From contig CAYTMU010000018.1 in assembly GCA_964438975.1 (NCBI GenBank), positions 1-64,000 on the forward strand: a stretch of 64,000 bases of DNA, read 5' to 3'. A model generated the notes under the pieces. That model was not told where the DNA came from. It saw only the letters and a list, made by a program, of their open reading frames with translations, and ran no database searches. The stretch is from Chryseosolibacter sp964438975 (GTDB lineage: Bacteria; Bacteroidota; Bacteroidia; Cytophagales; Cyclobacteriaceae). Positions 1 through 8,462 of the stretch are shown here, piece after piece. Every line of letters begins with the position of its first letter. The stretch's first letter is position 1. The translations under genes and the position numbers were made by a program.

Positions 1-137
1 AGGATATCAAAGCGCTGCTGCGCATTGCTGTGTTATGGAACATTCCTGTAGCATGCAATCGCTCAACCGCCGACTTCCTTTTTTCGTCGTCCTTGTTTGA
101 GGATGGTTATCGGCCGAGGCCGCCGGACATGGGTTAG
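1..137 (+). CDS. mgsA: Methylglyoxal synthase, C-terminal end (partial)
   Basis: Reading from base 3, the first 44 codons end at the TAG at 135-137 and match the C-terminus of methylglyoxal synthase. The segment DIKALLR, followed by WNIPVACNRSTADF, corresponds to the conserved DVKALLR and NIPVACNRATADFL region of MgsA. The enzyme converts dihydroxyacetone phosphate to methylglyoxal and phosphate, a bypass that relieves sugar-phosphate stress. The catalytic aspartates and phosphate-binding residues lie upstream, outside the window. The short tail ending in PDMG is normal for the family. The identification rests only on the C-terminal motif, but that motif is distinctive. Confidence 0.85.
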   Translation, partial: DIKALLRIAVLWNIPVACNRSTADFLFSSSLFEDGYRPRPPDMG

Positions 138-206
138 CAGCGAGTGGGGGAAAAGTGCTCGGGTGTATTATTTCAGATACTAGCTGGCGATAATCTCAAT
201 ATCACA

Positions 207-1040
207 ATGAAACAACTATTATTCGCTATTCTAACCGCATTCCCGACTCTCCTTTTTGCGCAGGAGCGAAAGTATTTCACTGATCGTTTTGACGCTATAT
301 CGGACAAACAAACTGATAACATAAGAACATATGAACTCGGGAACGACTTCACAATTATAAGTGATACAAAAAAAGGGTCATTAATTCACAAGATCACTAT
401 CTATGGAGCGACGAATGTTGACGAAGTAGATAAATTCGCGTGGTATTGCATACAGGGTACTTCTGAGTTGTATTATAAGGATTACTTTAGGGATCTCGGT
501 GCACTTATGGAAGAGTATTCCGGGGGAGAAATCTGTAAACAAATCCTTGTCAAAGGAAATACGTTAAGGTACGGGCAGGTGTGGAACTCAAATCGTGAGA
601 AAATTCTCGATCATGGAGATGGTCACGGATCGTTTCTTTCAGACGACGGAAACGAGACCTATTATGAAACCTACACAGACTCAGTCCTTGTGCTTCGATA
701 TGGTGTGCGAACCGTTGAAAAAGATACTATTCACTATACTGTTGATACAATGGCATCTCCGAAGGGTGGATTAGAGGAATTTTACAAGGAGATGGTAAAC
801 GTCTTAAGATATCCGGGAGTTGCAAGGCTTGCCGGGAAAGAAGGACGCATCTATATCGAGTTCATCATTGATAAAGACGGGAGGTTATCAGACTTCAAAC
901 CATTGACGCAAGAAGGGTATAATTTAGAAAAGAAAGCGATAAACAAGCTCGAAAAACTCCCTTCATGGAATCCGGCTACGTATAAAAATCACAGAGTCAA
1001 ACAGAAATTTGTACTTCCAATTCTTTTCAGGTTGAGGTAA
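207..1040 (+). CDS. Exported protein with TonB C-terminal-like domain
   Basis: A 277-residue protein. The ATG at 207 is preferred over the upstream in-frame ATG at 144, because from 207 the protein opens with a clean signal peptide (MKQLLFAILTAFPTLLFAQ). The middle has scattered aromatic and charged residues with no family I recognise. The last ~75 residues (GRIYIEFIIDKDG, then a conserved-spacing PSWNPA segment and the end VLPILFRLR) have the beta-alpha-beta pattern of the TonB C-terminal domain. No N-terminal membrane anchor or proline-rich linker is present, so it is not a classical ExbB-coupled TonB. In Bacteroidota such domains are common in secreted proteins of unknown role. Function is not assigned further. 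Confidence 0.7.
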   Translation: MKQLLFAILTAFPTLLFAQERKYFTDRFDAISDKQTDNIRTYELGNDFTIISDTKKGSLIHKITIYGATNVDEVDKFAWYCIQGTSELYYKDYFRDLGALMEEYSGGEICKQILVKGNTLRYGQVWNSNREKILDHGDGHGSFLSDDGNETYYETYTDSVLVLRYGVRTVEKDTIHYTVDTMASPKGGLEEFYKEMVNVLRYPGVARLAGKEGRIYIEFIIDKDGRLSDFKPLTQEGYNLEKKAINKLEKLPSWNPATYKNHRVKQKFVLPILFRLR

Positions 1041-1085
1041 GTAGTTTCGAGACGATGAGTCGGGGCGCCAATCCGACGTTCAGTT

Positions 1086-1505
1086 CTATCCCCCGACGGT
1101 CTTCTTCAACGCATCCACGAGCGATTGCCACAGGGCCCCGAGTTCGTGGATATCGTCAAATTCGGAATAGTCGGTGACTTTGAGAAACACTGATTGAGTG
1201 AGGTCATTGAATTCCAGCCGCAGTTCAAAGTAGGAGGGATCAGTTTCATCTTCTTTTGTCTCTGGAAGAAACTCGAACCGCGCGAAGTGGTTGGTGCGAT
1301 GAGCCGCAAGCCGCGCCTTGTGTTCCTCGTGGTCCCAGTAAAAAGTGAAGACCTTGCTTTCGTTGTTGATCCTCACATCATCGGCAAACCATTCAGCCAG
1401 GCCGGAGGCACTTTGAAGGTAGGGATACAACATTTTGATCGAGGCGTGTATCTCGTAGTCAGCAGTGAATAGTTTTTTCTTCCCGGTCATTTGCATTGTC
1501 CCCAT
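1086..1505 (-). CDS. START-like domain protein
   Basis: A 139-residue soluble protein of the SRPBCC/START-like fold seen across Bacteroidota. The N-terminal segment (KLFTADYEIHAS, then LYPYLQSASGLAEWFADDV) is the typical first helix and strand of AHSA1/START-like proteins. A good Shine-Dalgarno (GAGGAGGTG) sits 2 bases before the ATG at 1505. Alternative starts at residues 4 and 6 are possible and would give better spacing. It probably binds a small hydrophobic ligand, but no ligand can be named. It converges with the TonB-domain gene and is separated from tRNA-Met by about 225 bases. Confidence 0.8.
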   Translation of the reverse strand: MGTMQMTGKKKLFTADYEIHASIKMLYPYLQSASGLAEWFADDVRINNESKVFTFYWDHEEHKARLAAHRTNHFARFEFLPETKEDETDPSYFELRLEFNDLTQSVFLKVTDYSEFDDIHELGALWQSLVDALKKTVGG

Positions 1506-1730
1506 AACACCTCCTCGTTGGCTTAATATATGTAAATTCTCCGAATGAAAAAAAGAAGCACGGCAGGAGGGACCTATTCAGCCCTGTATCCTTGTGATCC
1601 CAGTGATTTGCCGAGATCACATTGCCGAGCGAAGCAATTCCCGGAAAAATCAACACCGACGCTTTGCTTTTACCGGCATATTCGTAAGTTTGCGGCCTCC
1701 AAATGCAGTTACAGATTATTAATCTGACTC
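1506..1730. other. Intergenic stretch, no gene seen
   Basis: Between the START-like gene and tRNA-Met. Short reading frames occur on both strands but show no recognisable protein, start signal or composition bias. The promoter of the START-like gene should lie in the left part. Confidence 0.5.
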
Positions 1731-1804
1731 GGCGCGGTAGCTCAGGTGGTTAGAGCGTTGGATTCATAACCCAAAGGTCGGGGGTTCAACTCCCCCCCGC
1801 GCTA
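1731..1804 (+). tRNA. tRNA-Met (CAT)
   Basis: A complete cloverleaf can be drawn. The acceptor arm GGCGCGG pairs with CCGCGCT, the D arm is GCTC/GAGC, the anticodon loop TTCATAA has CAT at 1765-1767, and the T arm is GGGGG/CCCCC with loop TTCAACT. The discriminator is A at 1804 and CCA is not encoded. The paired first acceptor base and the sequence resemble an elongator tRNA-Met of Bacteroidota. A tRNA-Ile2 whose CAT is modified to lysidine cannot be fully excluded without comparison. Confidence 0.95.
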
Positions 1805-1810
1805 CGAAAT

Positions 1811-1843
1811 GGTCCACGGTCCACTGTCGACGGACCACGGTAG
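1811..1843. repeat. Intergenic repeat, left inverted copy
   Basis: A GGTCCACGG-type repeat just after tRNA-Met. Bases 1818-1838 are the exact reverse complement of 2022-2042, so the two copies bracket a gene-free stretch of about 180 bases. Each copy also has internal dyad symmetry around GTCGAC. Confidence 0.75.
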
Positions 1844-2009
1844 TAGGAACATCCGGCCACGATGTTTCCTTGCCTCAGGTGGAGCTAGTTCGAATTGCCT
1901 CTTCCTTTCGCCTGGCAGGAAGGATCGCGGATTGCATCGTGTCCTTTCGTATCACAGAAAATCTTTAAAACCCACCGTATCGTAAGAATCATCGACGAGC
2001 CCGGTTCCC

Positions 2010-2050
2010 CTACCGTGGACTGTGGTCCGTCGACAGTGGACCAACCGTGG
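2010..2050. repeat. Intergenic repeat, right inverted copy
   Basis: Partner of the repeat at 1811-1843 in opposite orientation, with extra CCGTGG units on each side. It lies directly upstream of the LptF/LptG permease gene. The region between the copies (1844-2009) shows no convincing gene. Confidence 0.75.
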
Positions 2051-2076
2051 CCGTCAACTCTGGACCATTTTTTGAG

Positions 2077-2084
2077 TAACTTTG
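2077..2084 (+). promoter_or_regulatory. Putative -7 promoter element of the permease gene
   Basis: TAACTTTG matches the Bacteroidota -7 consensus TAnnTTTG exactly. Transcription would start around 2090, leaving only a few bases before the ATG at 2094. No clear TTTG -33 box is seen at the expected distance. Confidence 0.4.
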
Positions 2085-2093
2085 TGGCATCTG

Positions 2094-3767
2094 ATGAAAA
2101 AACTCGACAAGCTCATCCTTTCGTCGTTCGTGGGTCCTTTTGTCATGACCTTCCTGGTTGTGGTGTTCATTCTGCTGACGCAGCATATGCTGAAGTATTT
2201 CGATGACATTATCGGGAAGGATCTCGGATGGGATGTCCTGAGCCAGCTGCTGTTCTATTTCGCGATCTTCATGACGCCGGTTGCAATGCCGCTTGCTGTC
2301 CTTCTCTCGTCGCTGATCGCTTTTGGAAATCTCGGTGAACACTTCGAACTCACCGCGATAAAAAGCTCGGGTATTTCGTTGCTTCGAACCATACAACCGA
2401 TTTTCTTTTTCGTTCTGATCCTCACGGGTCTCGCTTTCTATATAAACAACAACCTGGTTCCGCGAGCGGCCCTTGAGGCGTATAGCCTTCTGTACGATAT
2501 CAAGCAGAAGAAGCCGGCTCTCGATCTCCGCGAAGGTGCTTTCTACAACGGGCTCCCGAATGTCAGCATCAAGGTGAACGAGCGGTTTCCGGATGGTATC
2601 ACGCTGAAGGATATCATCGTCTACGATCACCGTCGGAATGATGGGAACAAGGAGGTGACTATCGCCGACTCAGGTCGCATGTCGACGATCCTTAACGAAC
2701 GCTATCTGAAGTTCGAGCTCTTTGAGGGGTATAACTATACGGAAGGCGCCAACAACGAACGGGAGATGACTGGACGCAAAAGTTCCAAGACAGAGACGCT
2801 TACGCGTAGTCAGTTTAAAAAGACACAGGTTGTGTTCGATCTGTCATCGTTCCAGCTCGAACGGACGGATAAGAAACTTTTTGAGGGTAACCGAATCATG
2901 CGGAACCTCACCGAACTGGACGCCGACATTGATTCGATGGACCGCGAGATCCTCCAGCAGGAATTGAATCACTATCTCTACAAAACAACTTACTTCAACT
3001 ACTACAATAAGGATTCTGTCACAATGCCGGGCTATCTGCAGGAATTCAGACAGGTACGGGATTCGATCAACCGCTATAAGTATATGTCGAAAGATGAGGT
3101 CGACAGCGAAGTTGCTGCTCCTCCTACGCCACGTGAACCTGCTGTGAAGGCGTCGGCTACCGCGGCGGTAACCGCAGAGCGCCCTTCGAGGCGCAAGGCA
3201 CTCCCGGCAAGCAAGCGATCACCGCGCCAGGTTGTTGCGACGCCCGATTCCGCGCGGGCGGCCAAGATCGACAGCCTGCACCAGTTGCCGGCGACACGGG
3301 AGATATTGCAAGCCTCGGCCAACATGGCGCGCCAGGTGAAGAGCCAGGTCATGAACAGCAACACGGCTATCCAGAACTATGAAAGTGGGCGGGTCGTCTT
3401 CGAAATTCAATGGCATAAGATCATCGCCAGTTCCGTTATGTGTATTGCGATGTTCCTGATCGGAGCCCCGCTGGGTGCGATCATCAAACGGGGAGGACTC
3501 GGGGTACCGTTCCTGATTTCAATCCTGTTCTTTATCGTCTACTACGTCCTGAATATGCAAGGGGAGAAGATGGCTAAGCAGGGAGTGGTCAGTCCGATGG
3601 TGGGTATGTGGGCGTCCGATTTCATCCTTCTGGTGATCGGTCTCATCTTCCTGCGACAAGCCCGGGAGGACGCGCGCCTTTTCGATTCCGACGCGTACCG
3701 GGTCTTCTTCGACCGCTTCCGGCAATGGTATGGCAAGCGAAAAACGCAGCCAAAACCTACGGTTTAA
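2094..3767 (+). CDS. LptF/LptG family permease
   Basis: A 557-residue inner-membrane protein of the YjgP/YjgQ family, which with LptB and LptC extracts lipopolysaccharide from the inner membrane. The start at 2094 gives MKKLDKLILSSFVGPF, the usual opening in Bacteroidota; a TTG at 2082 is less likely. There are three membrane helices in the first ~125 residues, a large periplasmic part, and three more helices near residues 440-530. This is longer than E. coli LptF (about 365). The extra length includes a proline/alanine/arginine-rich, probably disordered insert around residues 340-390. Whether it acts as LptF or LptG cannot be told here. Confidence 0.9.
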   Translation: MKKLDKLILSSFVGPFVMTFLVVVFILLTQHMLKYFDDIIGKDLGWDVLSQLLFYFAIFMTPVAMPLAVLLSSLIAFGNLGEHFELTAIKSSGISLLRTIQPIFFFVLILTGLAFYINNNLVPRAALEAYSLLYDIKQKKPALDLREGAFYNGLPNVSIKVNERFPDGITLKDIIVYDHRRNDGNKEVTIADSGRMSTILNERYLKFELFEGYNYTEGANNEREMTGRKSSKTETLTRSQFKKTQVVFDLSSFQLERTDKKLFEGNRIMRNLTELDADIDSMDREILQQELNHYLYKTTYFNYYNKDSVTMPGYLQEFRQVRDSINRYKYMSKDEVDSEVAAPPTPREPAVKASATAAVTAERPSRRKALPASKRSPRQVVATPDSARAAKIDSLHQLPATREILQASANMARQVKSQVMNSNTAIQNYESGRVVFEIQWHKIIASSVMCIAMFLIGAPLGAIIKRGGLGVPFLISILFFIVYYVLNMQGEKMAKQGVVSPMVGMWASDFILLVIGLIFLRQAREDARLFDSDAYRVFFDRFRQWYGKRKTQPKPTV

Positions 3768-3781
3768 TTATCCACAGGCCA

Positions 3782-3812
3782 TTTGTGATTAGGAATTAAT
3801 GCTCTATATTTG
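3782..3812 (+). promoter_or_regulatory. Promoter of rpsO
   Basis: TTTG at 3782-3785 and TATATTTG at 3805-3812, separated by 19 bases, fit the Bacteroidota sigma-A promoter (TTTG-N19-TAnnTTTG). The predicted start near 3819 leaves about 25 bases before the rpsO ATG. This is the clearest promoter in the window. Confidence 0.75.
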
Positions 3813-3843
3813 CACCCTAAAATAAGGAAAAATAACATTTGCA

Positions 3844-4119
3844 ATGTATCTGACAACTGAAATCAAGCAAGATCTGTTCGAGAAACATGGGTACGGTAAA
3901 AAGAAGGAAGACACCGGCTCAGCAGAATCTCAAATTGCGCTGTTTACCCATCGAATCAACCATCTGACTGCTCATCTGAAGCAAAACAAGAAGGATTTCT
4001 CAACCCAACAAGGACTAATGAAACTTGTGGGAAAACGTAAAAAGCTGCTGAATTACCTGCAAAACACAAATATCGAGAGATACCGCTCTATACTGGCGGA
4101 GCTGTCGCTGCGAAAATAA
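3844..4119 (+). CDS. rpsO: 30S ribosomal protein S15
   Basis: A 91-residue protein of the usual S15 length. Conserved segments include GSAESQIALFTHRINHLTAHL and LVGKRKKLLNYL, which form the helices that contact 16S rRNA helices 20-22. It binds 16S rRNA early in assembly of the 30S platform. It has its own promoter and terminator, and pnp follows on the same strand, as in many bacteria. Confidence 0.98.
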   Translation: MYLTTEIKQDLFEKHGYGKKKEDTGSAESQIALFTHRINHLTAHLKQNKKDFSTQQGLMKLVGKRKKLLNYLQNTNIERYRSILAELSLRK

Positions 4120-4130
4120 AGCATCGAGAA

Positions 4131-4155
4131 GGGAACCGGACCTGGTTCCCTTTTT
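4131..4155 (+). terminator. Rho-independent terminator after rpsO
   Basis: A seven-base-pair stem GGGAACC/GGTTCCC with a six-base loop, followed directly by five T. It lies 11 bases after the rpsO stop codon and separates rpsO from pnp. The remaining ~180 bases to pnp show no further clear signal. Confidence 0.8.
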
Positions 4156-4333
4156 ACATTTTTTCAGGGGTAGACCTTCAGAATTTTATCCCACCTTTTG
4201 TCGTCTTAATAGATAAATGCCCGACGAAATACCGGCCCACTGGCACTCAGTATCTAGCGCATTCCTGTCGTTTACCGGGTACCCCAGCACGCGTAGCGGT
4301 TCTTTTCGGGCTCCATAAAAAACAAGCAAACTC

Positions 4334-6484
4334 ATGAAACTTAATGTCATCACAAAAACCTGTCAACTGCCGGACGGCCGTTCTATAACTATTGAAACAG
4401 GTAAACTTGCCCGTCAGGCAGACGGGTCCGTCGTTCTTCGGATGGGTAATACAATGCTGCTTGCATCAGTTGTGGCTAACCAGAAAGGAAAAGAAGGGGC
4501 TGATTTTCTGCCACTCTCAGTCGACTACCAAGAGAAATTCGCCTCCACCGGAAAGGTTCCTGGGGGCTTTCTAAAACGCGAAGGCAAACTCTCGGATTAC
4601 GAGGTATTGATCAGCCGCCTTGTCGATCGCGCGATCCGACCGTTGTTCCCGGACGATTACCACGCCGAGACACAGGTAATGCTCTACCTGATCTCGGGAG
4701 ATGAAAATGCGCTCCCCGATTCGCTCGCGGCATTTGCAGCGTCGGCGGCACTATCAGTATCCGATATTCCTTTCGGTGGTCCTATTTCGGAAGTGCGCGT
4801 CGCGCGTATTGACGGAAAGTACGTAGTCAATCCGACGATGGCCGACAAAGCTCGCGCTGATATGGACTTGATCGTTGCCGCTTCACTGGAAAACATCCTG
4901 ATGGTCGAAGGCGAAATGAAGGAAGTAGGAGAGGACGATATGATCGAAGCTCTCAAGGTGGCCCACGAAGCCATCAAGGTTCAGTGCCAACTCCAGATCG
5001 AACTGACCCAGGCGGTCGGCAAGACGGAGAAGCGCAAGTACGACCACGAAACTCACGACGAGAACCTCCGCCAGGAGCTTTGGAACCTGCTCTACGAGAA
5101 AACTTATCAGCAAGCCAGGCTTCAGATCCAGAACAAGCACCTGAGGTCGGAAGGGTTCGATAAAATTATCGAGGACTACCTCCTGTCACTGCCCGAGGAC
5201 AGCATCGTCGACACAGATCTTGTAAAACGTTATTATCACGATATCCAGAAGAAGGCGTCCCGCGATCTCGTTCTGAATGAAGGCGTGCGCCTGGACGGAC
5301 GGAAGCCAAACGAGATCCGTGAGATCTGGTCGGAGGTAGACTACCTCCCGTCACCGCATGGTTCAGCGGTCTTCACACGTGGTGAAACCCAATCACTGAC
5401 AACAGTTACGCTTGGGACCAAACTCGATCAGCAAATGATCGATGGCGCGATGATCTCGGGATCCAGCAAATTCATTCTGCACTACAACTTCCCGGGGTTC
5501 TCTACCGGTGAGGTGAAACCTAACCGCGGACCTGGAAGAAGGGAAGTTGGTCACGGCAATCTTGCACTCCGCGCACTCAGGCAGGTGCTTCCAGCGGATA
5601 CTGATAACCCGTACACGATCCGCGTGGTTTCCGACATTCTGGAGTCCAATGGATCTTCATCGATGGCAACCGTATGCGCGGGTTCCCTCGCGTTAATGGA
5701 TGCCGGCGTTCCCGTAAAAGGCGCGGTTTCAGGAATTGCCATGGGAATGATCTCCGATAGCAAAACTGGCAAATACGCGATCCTGTCTGATATCCTCGGC
5801 GATGAAGATCACCTGGGGGATATGGATTTCAAAGTCACTGGTACCGACAAAGGTATCACCGCGTGTCAGATGGACTTGAAGGTTGATGGGTTGACCTACG
5901 ATGTGCTTAAGGAGGCGCTGCTTCAAGCGCGCGAAGGGAGGCTTCATATTCTCAACGAGATCAAGAAGACGATGTCCGAGCCAAGGGCGGAACTGAAGCC
6001 GCACGCGCCACGGGCAACCACCGTTACGATCGACAAGGAATTGATCGGTGCAGTGATCGGCCCGGGAGGAAAGATCGTACAGGATATTCAGAACACTACA
6101 GGCGCAACGGTCGTCATCGAAGAAGTGGACAGCAAAGGTATCGTGAGTGTATTCGCGAGCAACAAGGAATCAATGGAAGGTGCGTTGAGGCGGATTCGTG
6201 CGATCGTAGCCATGCCGGAAGTAGGCGAGGTTTACGAAGGCAAGGTCAAGTCAATCATGCCGTTCGGAGCATTTGTTGAATTCATGCCAGGTAAGGACGG
6301 ATTGCTCCACATATCTGAAATCAAGTGGGAGCGCCTGGAGAACATGGAAGGCGTGCTGGAAGTCGGTGAGGAAGTACAGGTTAAACTCATTGAAATCGAT
6401 AAGAAAACAGGCAAGTTCAGACTCTCCAGAAAAGTTTTGCTTCCGCGGCCACCTCGCAAGGAGACTACAGCCACGCAGGAATGA
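4334..6484 (+). CDS. pnp: Polyribonucleotide nucleotidyltransferase (PNPase)
   Basis: A 716-residue phosphorolytic 3'-5' exoribonuclease, full length for the family. It has two RNase PH domains (about 10-230 and 310-540) joined by an all-helical segment, then a KH domain with GxxG in IGPGGKIVQDI (about 570-600), and a C-terminal S1 domain (GEVYEGKVKSIMPFGAFVEF, about 630-700). The second RNase PH core carries the phosphate-site and metal-binding residues around SILESNGSSSMA and ILGDEDHLGDMDF. It degrades mRNA and helps RNA quality control in the cytoplasm. It is followed after 72 bases by a primary sigma factor gene. Confidence 0.98.
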   Translation: MKLNVITKTCQLPDGRSITIETGKLARQADGSVVLRMGNTMLLASVVANQKGKEGADFLPLSVDYQEKFASTGKVPGGFLKREGKLSDYEVLISRLVDRAIRPLFPDDYHAETQVMLYLISGDENALPDSLAAFAASAALSVSDIPFGGPISEVRVARIDGKYVVNPTMADKARADMDLIVAASLENILMVEGEMKEVGEDDMIEALKVAHEAIKVQCQLQIELTQAVGKTEKRKYDHETHDENLRQELWNLLYEKTYQQARLQIQNKHLRSEGFDKIIEDYLLSLPEDSIVDTDLVKRYYHDIQKKASRDLVLNEGVRLDGRKPNEIREIWSEVDYLPSPHGSAVFTRGETQSLTTVTLGTKLDQQMIDGAMISGSSKFILHYNFPGFSTGEVKPNRGPGRREVGHGNLALRALRQVLPADTDNPYTIRVVSDILESNGSSSMATVCAGSLALMDAGVPVKGAVSGIAMGMISDSKTGKYAILSDILGDEDHLGDMDFKVTGTDKGITACQMDLKVDGLTYDVLKEALLQAREGRLHILNEIKKTMSEPRAELKPHAPRATTVTIDKELIGAVIGPGGKIVQDIQNTTGATVVIEEVDSKGIVSVFASNKESMEGALRRIRAIVAMPEVGEVYEGKVKSIMPFGAFVEFMPGKDGLLHISEIKWERLENMEGVLEVGEEVQVKLIEIDKKTGKFRLSRKVLLPRPPRKETTATQE

Positions 6485-6556
6485 AAGGCAGCGAGGATTG
6501 ACAGGAACTAAGTTTTCCGTTTAATTTGTTACTCAATCAATGGTATCGCGACCTGA

Positions 6557-7420
6557 ATGAGACAGCTAAAGATCAGCAAACAGATCACCAACCGCGAGAG
6601 TCAATCGCTGGATAAGTATCTGCAGGAAATTGGGAAGGTAGATCTGCTGACGCCGGACGAGGAAGTGGAGTTGGCGAAACGGATCAAGGAAGGAGATCAG
6701 ATCGCCCTTGAAAAGCTGACGAAGGCAAATCTTCGCTTTGTTGTCTCCGTTGCTAAGCAATACCAGAACCAAGGGTTGTCCCTGGGTGACCTGATCAACG
6801 AGGGAAACCTCGGATTGATCAAGGCAGCCCAACGGTTCGACGAGACGAGGGGATTCAAATTCATCTCGTATGCGGTGTGGTGGATACGTCAGTCGATCCT
6901 GCAAGCACTTGCTGAGCAGTCGCGTATTGTCAGACTTCCGCTGAATCGCGTTGGTTCACTCAACAAGATATCAAAGACGTTCTCGGAACTCGAACAGAAG
7001 TATGAACGCGAACCTTCACCGGAGGAACTCGCCGAGGTGCTCGATGTCACGACCGCAGAGGTCGTCGATACGATGAAGATATCCGGACGACACGTGTCAA
7101 TGGACGCGCCATTCGTACAGGGAGAGGAAAATAGCCTTCTCGATGTACTTGAGAACGAGAGCGAGGAGACGCCGGACTCCGGCCTGATGAACGACTCACT
7201 GCGCCGCGAGGTACAGCGGGCGTTGTCCACTCTCACGCAACGGGAAGCGGACGTCATCACGCTCTATTTCGGACTCAATGGCGAACACGCTATGACGCTT
7301 GAGGAGATCGGGGAAAAATTCAATCTGACCCGCGAGCGCGTTCGTCAAATTAAGGAAAAGGCTATCAGGCGGTTGCGGCATACCTCCAGAAGTAAAGCTT
7401 TAAAGCCTTACCTCGGTTAA
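6557..7420 (+). CDS. rpoD: RNA polymerase primary sigma factor (SigA type), copy 1
   Basis: A 287-residue sigma-70 factor of the compact Bacteroidota form, which lacks the long region 1.1. Region 1.2 is at the N-terminus (SLDKYLQEIGKV). Region 2 contains NLRFVVSVAKQYQ, GDLINEGNLGLIKAAQRFD and the -10 recognition and melting segment FKFISYAVWWIRQSI. Region 4.2 contains LTRERVRQIKEKAIRRL. It should direct transcription from TTTG/TAnnTTTG promoters. A second copy at 49168-50031 differs at only about 31 positions by direct reading. The position after pnp makes this the likely ancestral copy. Confidence 0.96.
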   Translation: MRQLKISKQITNRESQSLDKYLQEIGKVDLLTPDEEVELAKRIKEGDQIALEKLTKANLRFVVSVAKQYQNQGLSLGDLINEGNLGLIKAAQRFDETRGFKFISYAVWWIRQSILQALAEQSRIVRLPLNRVGSLNKISKTFSELEQKYEREPSPEELAEVLDVTTAEVVDTMKISGRHVSMDAPFVQGEENSLLDVLENESEETPDSGLMNDSLRREVQRALSTLTQREADVITLYFGLNGEHAMTLEEIGEKFNLTRERVRQIKEKAIRRLRHTSRSKALKPYLG

Positions 7421-7443
7421 GAACCAGCGAAAATATCACCGGC

Positions 7444-7475
7444 AAGGGTCTCTAACAGGACCCTTTGTTTTATCT
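7444..7475 (+). terminator. Rho-independent terminator after sigma factor gene
   Basis: AAGGGTC at 7444-7450 pairs with GACCCTT at 7459-7465 around an eight-base loop and is followed by a T-rich run (TGTTTTATCTTT). It lies 24 bases after the sigma factor stop and before trxB. Confidence 0.75.
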
Positions 7476-7503
7476 TTCCGCATTCTAATAAGACACACTG
7501 GCA

Positions 7504-8454
7504 ATGAGCAAGGAAGTTGTAAAAGTATTGATCATCGGTTCAGGACCGGCTGGCTATACGGCCGCCATCTACGCAGCGCGGGCAGGCCTGAACCCTGTCC
7601 TCTACACCGGCGGAACGCCGGGAGGGCAATTGACGACTACCAACGACGTCGAAAATTTTCCGGGTTATCCCGATGGGATCAACGGGCCACAGATGATGCT
7701 CGACCTCCAGAAACAGGCCGAGCGCTTTGGCACGAAGATACACTACGGTGTTGCAACGTCGGTCGACTTCAGCAGCTATCCACTGCGCGTGACAGTAGAC
7801 GAGAAACAGGACATCATAGCTGAGAGTGTGATTATCGCCACCGGCGCATCTGCCAAGTACCTCGGCATTCCCAGTGAAACCCTGTACAACAACAGGGGTG
7901 TATCGGCATGTGCGGTCTGCGATGGTTATTTCTACCGCGACCGGGAGGTGGCAGTGGTTGGCGCTGGCGATTCGGCGGCGGAAGAGGCGACCTACCTCTC
8001 GAAATTATGCACGAAGGTTCATCTCCTCGTTCGGCGCGATGAGATGAGAGCATCGAAGATCATGCAACAGCGGGTGTTGAATACGCCGAATATCGAGATT
8101 CATTGGAATACAGAGACCGACGAAATCCTCGGTGACGACAATGGTGTAAACGGCGTGCGCGTCGTGAACAACAAGACCGGCGAGAAGAAAGTGATTCCGA
8201 TCCAGGGATTCTTTTTGGCGATCGGGCACCAACCGAACACCGATATCTTCAGAGGTATTATCGACATGGATGAGACGGGATATATTCAGGTGATCCCCGG
8301 CTCGACGAAAACGAACGTGCCCGGCGTTTTTGCCGTAGGAGATGCAGCGGATAAAGTGTATCGCCAGGCGGTAACAGCTGCGGGTACCGGATGCATGGGA
8401 GCACTCGACGCCGAGAAGTTTCTCGTCGCGAAGGAAATGGAACCCGCTCAATAA
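7504..8454 (+). CDS. trxB: Thioredoxin-disulfide reductase
   Basis: A 316-residue low-molecular-weight flavoprotein. The FAD-binding GSGPAGYTAAIYAARA is at residues 12-27, the redox-active CAVC at about 137-140, the NADPH-binding GAGDSAAEEA at about 158-167, and the C-terminal FAD motif GVFAVGDAADK near 280. It passes electrons from NADPH to thioredoxin in the cytoplasm. The next gene, bshB1, starts 9 bases after its stop, so the two are probably co-transcribed. That pairs the thioredoxin and bacillithiol thiol systems. Confidence 0.97.
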   Translation: MSKEVVKVLIIGSGPAGYTAAIYAARAGLNPVLYTGGTPGGQLTTTNDVENFPGYPDGINGPQMMLDLQKQAERFGTKIHYGVATSVDFSSYPLRVTVDEKQDIIAESVIIATGASAKYLGIPSETLYNNRGVSACAVCDGYFYRDREVAVVGAGDSAAEEATYLSKLCTKVHLLVRRDEMRASKIMQQRVLNTPNIEIHWNTETDEILGDDNGVNGVRVVNNKTGEKKVIPIQGFFLAIGHQPNTDIFRGIIDMDETGYIQVIPGSTKTNVPGVFAVGDAADKVYRQAVTAAGTGCMGALDAEKFLVAKEMEPAQ

Positions 8455-8462
8455 AGAGGATC

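Noticed and set aside
1811..2050. CRISPR array
   Set aside because: Only two inverted copies with a long gap; there are no regularly spaced direct repeats and no cas genes in the window.
1895..2206. A 103-codon frame between tRNA-Met and the permease
   Set aside because: It crosses the intergenic repeat and runs into the permease gene in another frame; the translation is arginine- and proline-rich noise.
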